64,000 nt of DNA from Pelotomaculum sp. UBA3103 (GTDB lineage Bacteria; Bacillota; Desulfotomaculia; Desulfotomaculales; Pelotomaculaceae): NCBI GenBank assembly GCA_002365855.1, contig DFAP01000094.1, forward strand, positions 12,489 to 76,488. Direction: 5' to 3'. The position numbers were made by a program, and so were the translations under genes. The notes beneath the pieces are model-generated. The model was not told where the DNA came from and did no database searches. It was given only the letters and a program-made list of their open reading frames with translations. This document shows positions 33,930 to 42,946 of the stretch, in pieces. How positions within the stretch are numbered: the stretch's first letter is position 1; every line of letters starts with the position of its first letter.

Positions 33930-33965
33930 CGTATCGACTCCCGATATAATTTTTATAAAAACCAT

Positions 33966-34293
33966 TTGACACAGCTTAAAGAGTTATGATAACATATTTA
34001 TGTAAAACTTAATTTAAAATTAGGTTAAGTGTGCCCATCTTTCCATTATACACGAAAAAGGTGTTCAGGTAAAGCTTAAATACCTCTTATATTTTCAAAT
34101 TAAGGGTTTCGCGTCTAACCGCGAAACCCTTAATTTATTCAACTCATAATAAATCCTTTACATAATCGTGTTCTATTTGGCAATTTTTACTTGAAAACAT
34201 TATTACAGAGGGGTATACTTTTTAAAACGAATTATTTGGTTGATTGTAACAAGTTGTGATTAATATGGAAAAATTTTAAAGGAGGGGTCTGTT
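33966..34293. other. Gap between divergent helD and lipoprotein genes
   Basis: No gene is supported. The region holds a perfect 15-bp hairpin (34,099-34,134), AT-rich promoter-like DNA, and the AAAGGAGGGG ribosome site of the lipoprotein gene at 34,278-34,287. Confidence 0.6.
34099..34134. terminator. Perfect 15-bp hairpin between divergent genes
   Basis: ATTAAGGGTTTCGCG, loop TCTAAC, CGCGAAACCCTTAAT. It is not downstream of either neighbour, so its role as a terminator implies an unannotated short transcript; it may instead be a regulatory hairpin. Confidence 0.5.
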
Positions 34294-34989
34294 ATCGTTT
34301 TTCGAAGCATTAAAGCAAAAAATAACATCGTTCCGTTACTGTTAGCTTTACTCCTGGTTGTTTTGCTTACCGGTTGTGGAGGTAAAACTCAAAAGGCAGC
34401 AGACAACGGGCAGCCGGCATCGAAAGCCGATCCGGTTCCGGCCGAACAACTTATTTCCAAAGGTAAAAATGTGGACGGTTTTTCCTATGATTATGTTCTG
34501 ACCATGCCCGACGGTACAAAGATGACTCATAAAGTTTGGGTTGAGAGCGGCAACATGCGCAGCGAGATGAGCAATCCGGCCGGCGGAGAGCCTACCCTGG
34601 CCATTGTTAATATGACTGAGAAAGCAATTTATCTTTACCAGCCATCAATGAATCAAGCGACCAAAATGCCAATCGAGCAATCAGAGGTTGATACAACTTC
34701 ACCAAAAGATTACCTGGGGGAAGCAGAACCCTCATCAATGCTGTATATGACGAGAGAAACCTTTGATGGTAAAGACTGCCTGGTTTATGAAACAAACACC
34801 GATGGCGTCAAAGGGAAAATGTGGATTTGGGAAGAGTACGGGATGCCGCTGAGGGTTGAATCACAAAGCGGCGGAGATAAAGTGGTCGCTGAATTCCTCA
34901 ACTTTAAAATTGGAGACATAGACGATTCTTTATTCAGATTGCCTGAAGGCACAAAAATCACTGATTTCAGCGCTATGTTTCAACAGTAA
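34294..34989 (+). CDS. LolA/DUF4412-like lipoprotein with non-canonical start
   Basis: Surface lipoprotein of about 231 residues. A basic head (VFRSIKAKNN), a hydrophobic run and the lipobox LLTGC form a complete signal peptide. No ATG, GTG or TTG precedes it in frame after the strong AAAGGAGGGG site (34,278-34,287); the codon at the right spacing is ATC (34,294). The first TTG (34,363) would delete the signal peptide head. The mature domain (MRSEMSNPAG, MWIWEEYGMPLRVES, FLNFKIGDIDDSLFRLP) resembles LolA-fold proteins that bind lipid or report on oxidation. It is followed by a terminator. Confidence 0.75.
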   Translation: MVFRSIKAKNNIVPLLLALLLVVLLTGCGGKTQKAADNGQPASKADPVPAEQLISKGKNVDGFSYDYVLTMPDGTKMTHKVWVESGNMRSEMSNPAGGEPTLAIVNMTEKAIYLYQPSMNQATKMPIEQSEVDTTSPKDYLGEAEPSSMLYMTRETFDGKDCLVYETNTDGVKGKMWIWEEYGMPLRVESQSGGDKVVAEFLNFKIGDIDDSLFRLPEGTKITDFSAMFQQ

Positions 34990-34995
34990 GCTTAA

Positions 34996-35038
34996 AAAAG
35001 AGCTTCCCTGAAGTAAATCGATGGAAGCTCTTTTTTTT
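34996..35038 (+). terminator. Terminator after the lipoprotein gene
   Basis: AAAGAGCTTCC, a loop, GGAAGCTCTTTTTTTT. Confidence 0.85.
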
Positions 35039-35057
35039 CTAATACTCATTAGTCGCT

Positions 35058-36203
35058 TTAATTTTCATTGCCCAATTTCCTTTCCTTTGTTAATTGATTA
35101 TAGCCGCAGTCTCCATATGGCTGCAGCTTTTCAAGCCACTTTGCCTCTAGCTTTTTTAGCTCCTCCCGCCTGTCAAAATAACCCTCTTCCTTTTCCTCTA
35201 AAACCTCCAGCACTTCAAATACAAAGGCTTCCGCGCCAAATTGCTTCCATTCCTTCTGGAGTTCTTTATTCATAAATCCGCCCATCCGTCTTCCGTTTAT
35301 GGTTTTTAAATTTGGAGTGGCAACCAGAAGTATCTTCTGGTTTACTGTATTCCTGACCTGGTAAACTCCAGCTTCTGTTTTCATCTCTTTATACTGTTCT
35401 TTTAATTCTTTTTTCCGATCCATGTCTTCTTCCTCCGTTCCATTTGAATCCCCTGTCAGCCAGTACCGGCTGCCATCCGGTTTTCTTTCCATAAATCCAT
35501 ACTCGATCAAATACCTTCGCAATGTGGCAGAATCATCATGGGCCGTTTTCAATATTTCGTTAACTACCTTCTCATTATAAAATCTTTTTGCTTCGAATCT
35601 CTTTGCTATTTCCCTTAAAACGATCAGTTTGCTTTTTTCTTTCATATCTAAAGTTTTTAATGGGCCGTCCGCACCATCAGGGAAATATTTTTTGATAATT
35701 TTTTCGCTTTCTTCCTGTGTGATATTGTAACGGTCATCTATCTTCCCGGCCGTTTTATGCGGAGGCAAATATCCCGGCGAACGCTTATTCTTATCCTTTA
35801 AAAGTTCCATCAGCGCCAGAAACACTTTGGCCTGTCGTTCTTTCTCCTTTAATACAAAACGGTGATTGCGGATCGTGGATGCGCTGCCGATGCCCATTTC
35901 CTTTTGTACTTCTACATCGCTCTTTCCCAGGTAAAATAGCTGGAGGAGACTTTTCTGATGGTCTGTAAGGCCTGTAAGTCTTTTGTCCAGATTGATCAAG
36001 TGCTCAAATACTGATTCATGTTCCCTCTCAATATGGACACGCATATATCTTCCGGCTTCGAAGAGCATGCCTTCCTCGGGATAGACAATCCCCTTTTCAA
36101 TCTTTTTATTACAGAGCAGACACATATAATAATCCTCTTCTTCAATATACCCGTTTTTGAGTTCCTCTGGTGAAGCTTTCCAAAACAGGTCTGATGTTTT
36201 CAT
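35058..36203 (-). CDS. DUF2087-containing regulator with C-terminal GIY-YIG-like domain
   Basis: Composite protein of 381 residues. The N-terminal part has a Cys pair (CLLCNKK) and a His-rich segment, then a LuxR-type helix-turn-helix (LTDHQKSLLQLFYLGKSDVEVQKEMGI region, about 77-115). Next is a DUF2087 domain (KSKLIVLREIAKRFEAKRFYNEKVV to YGFMERKPDGSRYWL, about 188-248). The C-terminus (GVYQVRNTVNQKILLVAT to QPYGDCGYN, about 278-370) resembles a GIY-YIG nuclease fold with GVYQV in place of GIYxI. The combination suggests a DNA-binding regulator or nuclease-derived regulator. Targets are unknown. Confidence 0.75.
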   Translation of the reverse strand: MKTSDLFWKASPEELKNGYIEEEDYYMCLLCNKKIEKGIVYPEEGMLFEAGRYMRVHIEREHESVFEHLINLDKRLTGLTDHQKSLLQLFYLGKSDVEVQKEMGIGSASTIRNHRFVLKEKERQAKVFLALMELLKDKNKRSPGYLPPHKTAGKIDDRYNITQEESEKIIKKYFPDGADGPLKTLDMKEKSKLIVLREIAKRFEAKRFYNEKVVNEILKTAHDDSATLRRYLIEYGFMERKPDGSRYWLTGDSNGTEEEDMDRKKELKEQYKEMKTEAGVYQVRNTVNQKILLVATPNLKTINGRRMGGFMNKELQKEWKQFGAEAFVFEVLEVLEEKEEGYFDRREELKKLEAKWLEKLQPYGDCGYNQLTKERKLGNEN

Positions 36204-36520
36204 TCATAAACACATCCTTGTTTTGATTGTATATTTATAAACATATTATTATTTTGTTTTAATTCTGTCAACCGTCAGGATCAAAAAACTGCACTTTTCA
36301 CTTGGCGCCGCGCCTACAACGTCATTTATTACTTTTTGTCTTCTTCGGCGACTGGCTTCGGCCTAATCCGCACCCGCAAAAGAAAAAGACTTCCCGCCAT
36401 TAAACGCGGGAAGTTTTTTCTTGTTAGTGTTTATTATTTAAGAAAATATTAAGATTTTAAAATATGTCAGTTAAGAAATGGATCGTATTATTGTAAAAAC
36501 AACAACAAGGAGGTCTTCAC
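36204..36520. other. Gap between divergent genes with an orphan terminator
   Basis: No gene is supported. A terminator-like hairpin ACTTCCCGC, eight-base loop, GCGGGAAGT with a T-run lies at about 36,386-36,421 though neither neighbour ends here. The start site of the 36,521 gene has ACAAGGAGGTC upstream. Confidence 0.6.
36386..36421 (+). terminator. Orphan intrinsic terminator
   Basis: AAGACTTCCCGC, CATTAAAC loop, GCGGGAAGTTTTTTC. It reads as a terminator for plus-strand transcription beginning between 36,210 and 36,380. Confidence 0.65.
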
Positions 36521-38149
36521 ATGAAGAACAAATGGTTCGCGGCATTCGGAATTTTAATGCTTCTTTTTGTCTTTACGCTTTCCCCGGCGTCCTATGCTGC
36601 CACACCTGTCAAATTGATTATTAACGGGCAGGAGATTTTACCGGACGTGACCCCGCAAATTATGGAGGGACGGGTTATGGCGCCTGTCAGGTCAATTGCG
36701 GAAGCGTTAGGGGCAAGTGTAGAGTGGGACAATGACTCAAGAACCGTTACTGTAACAACTAAAACTGAAGACATTAAGACGGATCAAGATTTAATCGCTG
36801 GTATCTGGCAGGGGACCCTGGCGTTTAGCGGACAAGAGATCAGAATTGTATTCCAGATCACCTCAAACGCTGATGGCACTCTAACTGCCGCCATGGATAG
36901 CCCCGATCAGGGAGCCATGGGCTTACCTGCCGATAAGGTGACTTTCGAGAATGGAAGCGTGTACTTGGAAGTGAATTCCGGTTTTATAATTTATGAAGGC
37001 AAAATGAATGAAGACGGGCTATCTATCGAAGGGTTGCTGAAAGAGCCTAAAATGGGAGTATCCCTGCCTCTTATGCTGAACCGGGTTGATCAGGCGCCTG
37101 GCCTGAACAGGCCTCAGGAACCGAAAGCGCCCTATCCCTATGATGAAGAAGAAGTAGTCTACGAAAATGAACAGGCCGGCATTAAACTGGCCGGCACACT
37201 GACCCTCCCACGCTCGGAAGGACCACATTCGGCCGTGCTGCTCATCACCGGCTCCGGCCCCCAAAACCGGGATGAGGAGGTATTTGGACACCGTACCTTT
37301 TGGGTGCTGGCAGACTATCTGACACGCCAGGACATTGCCGTGCTACGGGTGGATGACCGCGGCGTGGGCGGTTCAACCGGTGATTTTTCCAAGTCGACCA
37401 GCGAAGATTTCGCAGGTGACGTGCTGGCCAGTGTTGAATTCTTAAAGAGCCGTAAAGAAATTAACCCTGAACAAATCGGACTTGTCGGCCACAGTGAAGG
37501 AGGTATGATTGCCCCGATGGCGGCAGCCCAATCTCTCGATGTGGCTTTCATTGTAATGATGGCGGGACCCGGCCTGCCCGGGGCGGAGCTCCTGCAGCTG
37601 CAGGCAGCCCTAATCCACAGGGCAATTGGTGTGAGTGAAGAAACCATAGCTATCAACAGCGCCCTGCAGGAACAGGTATTTACCGTTGTCAAACAGGAAA
37701 AAGACAGGGAAACTGCCGAAAAGAAACTGCGGGAGTTAATCACAAACGAAGTGGAAAAAATGAGTGAAAAGGATAAAGAGGTGCTTGGCTATTCGTCCCC
37801 GGAAAGCATTGAAGCAGAGATCCAGCAAGTGTTATCGCCATGGCTGAGCTACTTTATTACCTACGACCCAAGGCCGGCTCTCACGCAAGTTAAAGTCCCC
37901 GTACTGGCAATCAACGGGGAAAAGGATTTGCAGGTGCCGCCAAAAGAGAACCTCAGCGCCATTGAAGAGGCTCTTAAGGCCGGCGGGAACAAACACTATA
38001 CTATTTTGGAGCTGCCCAATCTAAATCACCCGTTTCAAACCGTGACAAGCGGTTCGGGCCTGGATTATGCACAAATTGAAGAAACCATTTCACCGGAAGC
38101 ACTGAAGGTCATGGGCGACTGGATCCTTAAACAGACTAGTGACTTATAA
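36521..38149 (+). CDS. Secreted alpha/beta hydrolase with N-terminal stalk domain
   Basis: Signal peptide (cut after ASYA), one stalk/Cu_amine_oxidN domain (residues about 30-88; GRVMAPVRSIAEALGASVEW), a beta-rich middle domain (95-195), then an alpha/beta hydrolase. The nucleophile Ser is in GHSEGG, the acid Asp in NGEKDLQVP and the His in NLNHPFQ. The hydrolase part resembles YqiA/BAAT-like esterases of the S9/DUF acyl-hydrolase group. The 542-residue fusion anchors a presumed esterase or peptidase in the envelope. The ATG is preceded by AAGGAGGTC. Confidence 0.85.
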   Translation: MKNKWFAAFGILMLLFVFTLSPASYAATPVKLIINGQEILPDVTPQIMEGRVMAPVRSIAEALGASVEWDNDSRTVTVTTKTEDIKTDQDLIAGIWQGTLAFSGQEIRIVFQITSNADGTLTAAMDSPDQGAMGLPADKVTFENGSVYLEVNSGFIIYEGKMNEDGLSIEGLLKEPKMGVSLPLMLNRVDQAPGLNRPQEPKAPYPYDEEEVVYENEQAGIKLAGTLTLPRSEGPHSAVLLITGSGPQNRDEEVFGHRTFWVLADYLTRQDIAVLRVDDRGVGGSTGDFSKSTSEDFAGDVLASVEFLKSRKEINPEQIGLVGHSEGGMIAPMAAAQSLDVAFIVMMAGPGLPGAELLQLQAALIHRAIGVSEETIAINSALQEQVFTVVKQEKDRETAEKKLRELITNEVEKMSEKDKEVLGYSSPESIEAEIQQVLSPWLSYFITYDPRPALTQVKVPVLAINGEKDLQVPPKENLSAIEEALKAGGNKHYTILELPNLNHPFQTVTSGSGLDYAQIEETISPEALKVMGDWILKQTSDL

Positions 38150-38249
38150 ACCTTTCATTCACCATGAGTTGACGGCTTATAAATATAAGTGAGCCTTGGG
38201 TTCGGAAGGGGTTATTCCCCTACCAAACCCTTAGAGCGAACTTTATGTT

Positions 38250-38300
38250 GGGGACATTCCTCCGACCCTAAAGACATGCTTCAAAGAGAGGTGTGTCCCC
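38250..38300. repeat. REP-like palindromic element
   Basis: Outer arms GGGGACA / TGTCCCC and inner arms CCTC / GAGG form an imperfect hairpin of 51 bases in the gap between the hydrolase and the two-component genes. Confidence 0.55.
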
Positions 38301-38433
38301 TTTCCTTAATCTTTACAGCCTGTTTATCCCCGACCTTCAAGAACGCAGTCTTACAGGCTGTTAACGAGATAAAGATATCCACCCTGGGGGAGGCCGCTCC
38401 TCCGGGGTCTGACATAGAGAGAAGGGATTATTT

Positions 38434-39132
38434 TTGAGTGCTAAAATATTAGTGGTAGATGATGAGACAGAAATTGTGGACCTCCTCTCCGATTACCTTG
38501 CAGCCGAAGGTTACAGCGTAACTGTTGCCTCAAATGGCCGGGAGGCCCTGGAAAAAGCAAAGAAGGAAAAACCCGACCTGGTGATACTGGATATAATGAT
38601 GCCGGGCCTGGATGGATTTGAAGTCTGCCGCGCACTCCGGGCATATTCCAATATACCCGTTATCATGCTAAGCGCCAAACAGCAGGAAGGCGACAAAATA
38701 CTGGGACTTGGCCTTGGCGCCGACGATTATATCGCCAAGCCCTTCCGCCCCCGCGAAGTTGTCGCCCGTGTCAAGGCGCAGCTCCGGCGGGCAACTGTAC
38801 TGGCGGGAAGCAGCAATCAGGATGATGTGCTGCGTTTCCCCGGACTTGAAATTTATCTCAAAGAATACCGGGTGGTGGCCGGCGGAAGGGAGATCCTCCT
38901 TCAGACAAGGGAATTTGAGTTGTTAAGGTTTATGGCGCTTAATAAGAGGCAGGTTTTAAGTAAGGAACTGCTTTTTGAGAAGGTTTGGGGCGAGGAGTAT
39001 CTGGGAGACCCCAATACTCTATCCGTTCATATCAGGCGCCTCAGGGAAAAAATTGAGGAGGACCCGGGCCGGCCCAGATATATCAAGACAATTTGGGGCG
39101 CGGGGTATAAATTTGAAGGTGACCCGCTATGA
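38434..39132 (+). CDS. OmpR/PhoB-family response regulator
   Basis: Receiver domain with acidic pocket D9, D10 and phospho-acceptor D53 ([13 protein letters not shown]), then Lys in YIAKPFRP. The C-terminal winged helix (about 130-230) contains [20 protein letters not shown] and the wing [14 protein letters not shown]. It starts at a TTG (38,434) behind AGAAGGG. It overlaps the kinase gene by four bases (ATGA). The signal is unknown. Confidence 0.95.
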   Translation: MSAKILVVDDETEIVDLLSDYLAAEGYSVTVASNGREALEKAKKEKPDLVILDIMMPGLDGFEVCRALRAYSNIPVIMLSAKQQEGDKILGLGLGADDYIAKPFRPREVVARVKAQLRRATVLAGSSNQDDVLRFPGLEIYLKEYRVVAGGREILLQTREFELLRFMALNKRQVLSKELLFEKVWGEEYLGDPNTLSVHIRRLREKIEEDPGRPRYIKTIWGAGYKFEGDPL

Positions 39133-40565
39133 GCTTAAAAACCGGTTTCGGCATAAGAACAAAATTGATCGTTGCTTTTATCCTTACCATTACTCTACCC
39201 ATCGGGACATTGGCAGGCTTTTATTTTCTATCCATGAAACATGTCGCCCTAAACACCCAGGCCAAAATAGTCATGCCCGAATTTGTCACGGGAATAGCCG
39301 GAAATATCGAGAGCGAATATTTAAAAACAGGGAGTTTAAGAAATGCTTCAGCCGTTCTCAATGATTTTGAATTGCCACCCGGCGGACGAATTGAAGTACT
39401 TAACGCAGACGGCATGATTGTTTACGATACAGATGGAGCCAGCGCGGGAATAAAATTATCCTACCCGGAATTCACCAGAATAGTAACAACTCCCTCCAAT
39501 GTTCCCAGGGAACAGCTAAATGAAACAAGAGATACTATATTGGCCCCTTTAACTGTCAACGGTACTGATATAGGCGTGGTATTGATTTCTTTTCCCAGGA
39601 ACGTGGCCCTGGAGCCTATCATGAAATTTCTTACCATTACCGGACTGGCCGGCGCAGGTACCGCTGTACTGGTAATCACCCTGTTGGGGTGGCTGCTTTC
39701 AAAAGGAATTATTTTTCCACTACAAAAATTGGTAACTGCCACCGAGAAAATATCCCAGGGAGAATTTGACGCCGGAGTTGAAGTGAAAAGCAAGGATGAG
39801 TTGGGCCGTTTGGCTTCAGCCTTCAACCGGATGGTGGAAGATTTGAAAAACGCCCGGGAGAAGGAGAAGTCCCTGGAATATTCCAGGCGGGAACTGGTAG
39901 CCAACGTTTCCCACGACCTCAGAACGCCCCTTTCTTCCATCCGGGGATATGTGGAAGGCCTGATGGACGGGGTGGCTGCGGATCCTGAAAAAACCAGGCG
40001 GTACCTGGAAGTTATTCACGAAAAAGCACTCAGCCTTGAAAGGATGATTAACGACCTTTTTGAGCTGTCACAGCTTGAAGCCGGCCAGCTCAAGATGGAG
40101 TTTGTCAAAGTAAATGCCGGGGAAATGCTAAAGGAACTATGCGAGATATTCAGCAGGGACGCGGCAATAGCGGGTCTTTCTTTCAATTACCGCCCGGCTG
40201 GGAGCCTCCCTTTTGTTAATGTTGATCCAGGCAGAATTGAGCAGGTAATGGTAAACCTGCTTCAAAATTCCTTCAGGCACACTGGCCAGGGTGGAGAAGT
40301 TTCCGTTAAGGCGGAAGTTGCGGAAGGGGAAATTTTTATTTCTGTACAGGACAATGGGGAAGGCATCGATCCTGAGGACCTTCCCCATGTCTTCGACCGG
40401 CTCTTTACAGGAGAAAAATCCCGGTCCAAAATTAAAGGCGGCACGGGCCTGGGCCTTGCTATCGCAAAGGAAATTGTCCATGCTCATGGCGGGCGGATAT
40501 GGGCCAAAAGTGAAAAAGGCCGGGGCAGCACCTTTAATTTCACCCTTCCCATACTGGAAAACTGA
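39129..40565 (+). CDS. Membrane sensor histidine kinase
   Basis: TM1 (residues 12-33), an extracellular sensor domain (about 34-160), TM2 (165-190), HAMP (190-243), then HisKA with the phospho-acceptor H262 in [15 protein letters not shown]. HATPase motifs are N-box [11 protein letters not shown]1 [11 protein letters not shown] and G2 [13 protein letters not shown]. The 478-residue kinase is the partner of the preceding regulator. No dedicated target operon lies next to the pair. Confidence 0.95.
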   Translation: MSLKTGFGIRTKLIVAFILTITLPIGTLAGFYFLSMKHVALNTQAKIVMPEFVTGIAGNIESEYLKTGSLRNASAVLNDFELPPGGRIEVLNADGMIVYDTDGASAGIKLSYPEFTRIVTTPSNVPREQLNETRDTILAPLTVNGTDIGVVLISFPRNVALEPIMKFLTITGLAGAGTAVLVITLLGWLLSKGIIFPLQKLVTATEKISQGEFDAGVEVKSKDELGRLASAFNRMVEDLKNAREKEKSLEYSRRELVANVSHDLRTPLSSIRGYVEGLMDGVAADPEKTRRYLEVIHEKALSLERMINDLFELSQLEAGQLKMEFVKVNAGEMLKELCEIFSRDAAIAGLSFNYRPAGSLPFVNVDPGRIEQVMVNLLQNSFRHTGQGGEVSVKAEVAEGEIFISVQDNGEGIDPEDLPHVFDRLFTGEKSRSKIKGGTGLGLAIAKEIVHAHGGRIWAKSEKGRGSTFNFTLPILEN

Positions 40566-40623
40566 CAGTTCCGGTAACCCAAATATGACTGGCTCTGAGA
40601 CAAATATTAATCTTTCCTGAAAA

Positions 40624-40669
40624 TCGCTCCTATGGATTAGAGAATCTCATGGGGCGGTTATTTTTTTGT
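40624..40669 (+). terminator. Terminator after the two-component operon
   Basis: CGCTCC, a central stem-loop and GGGGCGG followed by TTATTTTTTT. Confidence 0.65.
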
Positions 40670-40686
40670 GTAACTCAAAATTTATA

Positions 40687-40715
40687 TTGACATAATGTTT
40701 GTTATAACATATATT
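40687..40715 (+). promoter_or_regulatory. Promoter of the MBL-paaX pair with a palindrome
   Basis: TTGACA (40687-40692), 17-base spacer, TATATT (40710-40715). The spacer holds the inverted repeat ATGTT-TGTTAT-AACAT, a candidate operator for the downstream PaaX-like repressor. Confidence 0.65.
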
Positions 40716-40763
40716 ATGAATAAGACGTGGCCGCGTTAAAATTTTAGTTTGGGGGTTAAAAGT

Positions 40764-41729
40764 ATGAATATTTTTTCGAAGATTTTAGCCGTTGTTGTTT
40801 TGGCCTTTGTCGTTTTGAACATTGTCCTGGTAGCCCGGTTTTACGTGGGAAAGAAAAACATTGCTGTGAACAACCGCGAGATGACACAACATAATATTGA
40901 CCTTGCACCGGTAGAACATTTAACAGTTCTCCCCATAGTAGATCTGCTGGCTGAAAGTGAAAATTATAAAACTGAACCGGGAACATCCTTTCTCATTAAG
41001 ACAGATAATGATAGTATTCTGTTTGACGTTGGTTATAACATAAAACAAGAGGAAATTTCACCTTTAATACACAATTTAAATGAATTGAATATCAGCCTGG
41101 ACGATATAGACGCTTTGGCTATCAGCCACAACCATGCTGACCATGTCGGGGGCTATTGCTTCCGGGATAAGAGGGTGGAGCTAACCAGGGGCAAAGTTGA
41201 CCTGAACGGCAAAGCAATTTTTACACCGGTACCCATGACCTGCGAGACGGCTGTAGCCAGGACAATTGACCGGCCAACACTTATCACTAAAAACATTGCC
41301 AGTACCGGGCCGTTAGCTGAGCAGATGTTTATCCCCGGTAAACTTAACGAACAATCATTACTGGTAAATGTTAAAGGGAAAGGTTTGGTGCTGATTTCGG
41401 GCTGCGGGCATCCCGGTATCGTTACCATGGTTGAGGCGGCTCAAAAAATAACCGGCATTCCCGTTTATGCGGTTGTTGGAGGTCTGCACCTGTATTACAC
41501 CCAGCCCAAGGCAGGATTTTGGGGCAATATCTTTGGCAGCAGTAAATTATACTGTGGGACCCCCAGCCAAAAAGAAGTGGCAAATATTATTGATGAGCTT
41601 AAGCAACTAGGAGTTAAAAAAGCATTTATATCTCCACATGATGCTGACCAACCCACATTAGAGATATTTGCAGACAAGTTTGGCCCGGATTTCGAAGCAC
41701 TTAAAGTAGGCTGGCCGGTCACATTCTAA
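40764..41729 (+). CDS. Membrane-anchored metallo-beta-lactamase-fold hydrolase
   Basis: An N-terminal signal anchor (residues 3-25) is followed by an MBL domain of the dihydropterin/MJ0936-like group. Metal ligands are in SHNHADHVGG, in SGCGHPGIV and in VVGGLHL, with the last at SPHDADQP. The start is ATG 40,764 after GGGGG; the frame opens five codons earlier. The active site should face outside the membrane. It lies 25 bases before the PaaX-like gene, forming a two-gene operon. Confidence 0.85.
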   Translation: MNIFSKILAVVVLAFVVLNIVLVARFYVGKKNIAVNNREMTQHNIDLAPVEHLTVLPIVDLLAESENYKTEPGTSFLIKTDNDSILFDVGYNIKQEEISPLIHNLNELNISLDDIDALAISHNHADHVGGYCFRDKRVELTRGKVDLNGKAIFTPVPMTCETAVARTIDRPTLITKNIASTGPLAEQMFIPGKLNEQSLLVNVKGKGLVLISGCGHPGIVTMVEAAQKITGIPVYAVVGGLHLYYTQPKAGFWGNIFGSSKLYCGTPSQKEVANIIDELKQLGVKKAFISPHDADQPTLEIFADKFGPDFEALKVGWPVTF

Positions 41730-41754
41730 AAGACGAGAGGAAAGAGGCAGGTTA

Positions 41755-42597
41755 ATGTATTTAAGAGTTAAAAAGGACAGTGTTACCAGTATTCTTCTCT
41801 TCATCTTTAACGTGTTCTTGGTGGAACGGGGAATAAACTCCGTTCCACTCAAGAAAATATTCAGGCTTCTCGAACCTTTTCAAAAGAGCGAAACATCTAT
41901 CAGGATGGGGCTTTCCAGGGGAGTACAGAACAGGCTGTTTGTTAATGAGAAGCAGGGGCAGGAAGTTTATTACCGTTTAACAGACGAATCAGTGCAAAGT
42001 TTTAATTACTGGCAGAAAACCCTGGCTCGTTTTCAGAAAAGGATTAATATGCAGTTTGCAAATTGGGACGGGGCCTGGAGCATTGTATTGCTGGATTTAC
42101 CATCCCGAAATAAGCCTGACGGTTACATTGAGCAATTTACACAGTCACTGGAACAGCTTGGCTATGGCAGCTTAAACAAGGGGCACTGGATCTCACCATA
42201 TGACTTTTCCGCTGATGTAATAGGGCTGGCGCACAAATATTTCCTGAGTGATGAAATATTTATTTTTCACGGGAGCATGCAAAATAAAAATCCTGAGAAC
42301 GTTGCATCCGAGGTCTGGCCGGTTCAGGAACTGGCAAATAAATTTAAAGATTATGCTAACAAGCTGAACCTGTCAGCCGGCAAATTAAATACCGACCCTG
42401 TTGTATCCGGCCAGGTTCTGACTTTCCTTTACAATTACGGTTTAGAACTGTTTGCAATTATTCAGGATGACCCGCAGCTGCCGCTGGAATTACTTCCGGT
42501 TGACTGGCCGGGACCCAAAGCCGCCCGTGCTTTTTGGGAAATCAGGGAGCAGGTACTTCCTGAGGCCAACCGTTTTATTGATGAAGTTATATTCTAA
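41755..42597 (+). CDS. PaaX-like transcriptional repressor
   Basis: 280 residues: an N-terminal winged helix (about 1-85; GINSVPLKKIFRLLEPFQKS, then SETSIRMGLSRGVQNRLF) and the PaaX middle/C-terminal domain (GAWSIVLLDLPSRNK, LEQLGYGSLNKGHWISPYD). PaaX proteins repress aromatic-degradation operons and respond to CoA thioesters. No such operon is near, so its target here is probably its own MBL operon. Confidence 0.88.
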   Translation: MYLRVKKDSVTSILLFIFNVFLVERGINSVPLKKIFRLLEPFQKSETSIRMGLSRGVQNRLFVNEKQGQEVYYRLTDESVQSFNYWQKTLARFQKRINMQFANWDGAWSIVLLDLPSRNKPDGYIEQFTQSLEQLGYGSLNKGHWISPYDFSADVIGLAHKYFLSDEIFIFHGSMQNKNPENVASEVWPVQELANKFKDYANKLNLSAGKLNTDPVVSGQVLTFLYNYGLELFAIIQDDPQLPLELLPVDWPGPKAARAFWEIREQVLPEANRFIDEVIF

Positions 42598-42631
42598 CAC
42601 TATAGATAACACCCATGCGGGAGCACATAAA

Positions 42632-42663
42632 TAATGCGACAAGGGAGTACAGCCCCCTGTCGC
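42632..42663. terminator. Bidirectional hairpin between convergent paaX-like and toxin genes
   Basis: GCGACAAGGGAG, loop TACAG, CCCCCTGTCGC; a 10-11 bp stem placed where both converging transcripts end. Confidence 0.6.
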
Positions 42664-42685
42664 ACTGTCGCAAAACTGTTATTTC

Positions 42686-42946
42686 TTACGGATTTTTCAG
42701 TGTCTTGTCATGTTCCCCACAATTTCTGAAAGTGATTGTATCCCCTTCCCAGTTAAAAGTAATACGTAACCCCATAGTGGCACTCGCTTCCCATATTCCT
42801 TTAATGCCCTGGATACGCTTAACTCTCAAAGACGGGTGGTAGATGTTGTCTGACATAAAACTTATTGCTTTTTTTATAGCGTTTTGCTGCTCTGAATCCA
42901 ACTTTTTGTACATCCGCTTAAAACGCTCGGTCCTTTGGAATTTCAT
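42686..42946 (-). CDS. RelE/ParE-superfamily toxin of a type II toxin-antitoxin pair
   Basis: Small basic protein (86 residues) with the RelE/YafQ-like fold signature: KFQRTERFKRMYKKLDSEQQ at the N-terminus, HPSLRVKRIQGIKGIWEAS in the middle and TFNWEGDTITFRNCGEHD at the end. It probably cleaves mRNA at the ribosome. Its ATG overlaps the antitoxin stop by four bases. A decayed copy of the same pair lies 2.8 kb away. Confidence 0.85.
   Translation of the reverse strand: MKFQRTERFKRMYKKLDSEQQNAIKKAISFMSDNIYHPSLRVKRIQGIKGIWEASATMGLRITFNWEGDTITFRNCGEHDKTLKNP

Noticed and set aside
38189-38437. 82-codon plus-strand frame before the response regulator
   Set aside because: It consists of the REP-like element and low-similarity flanks, has no ribosome site, and runs into the regulator start.
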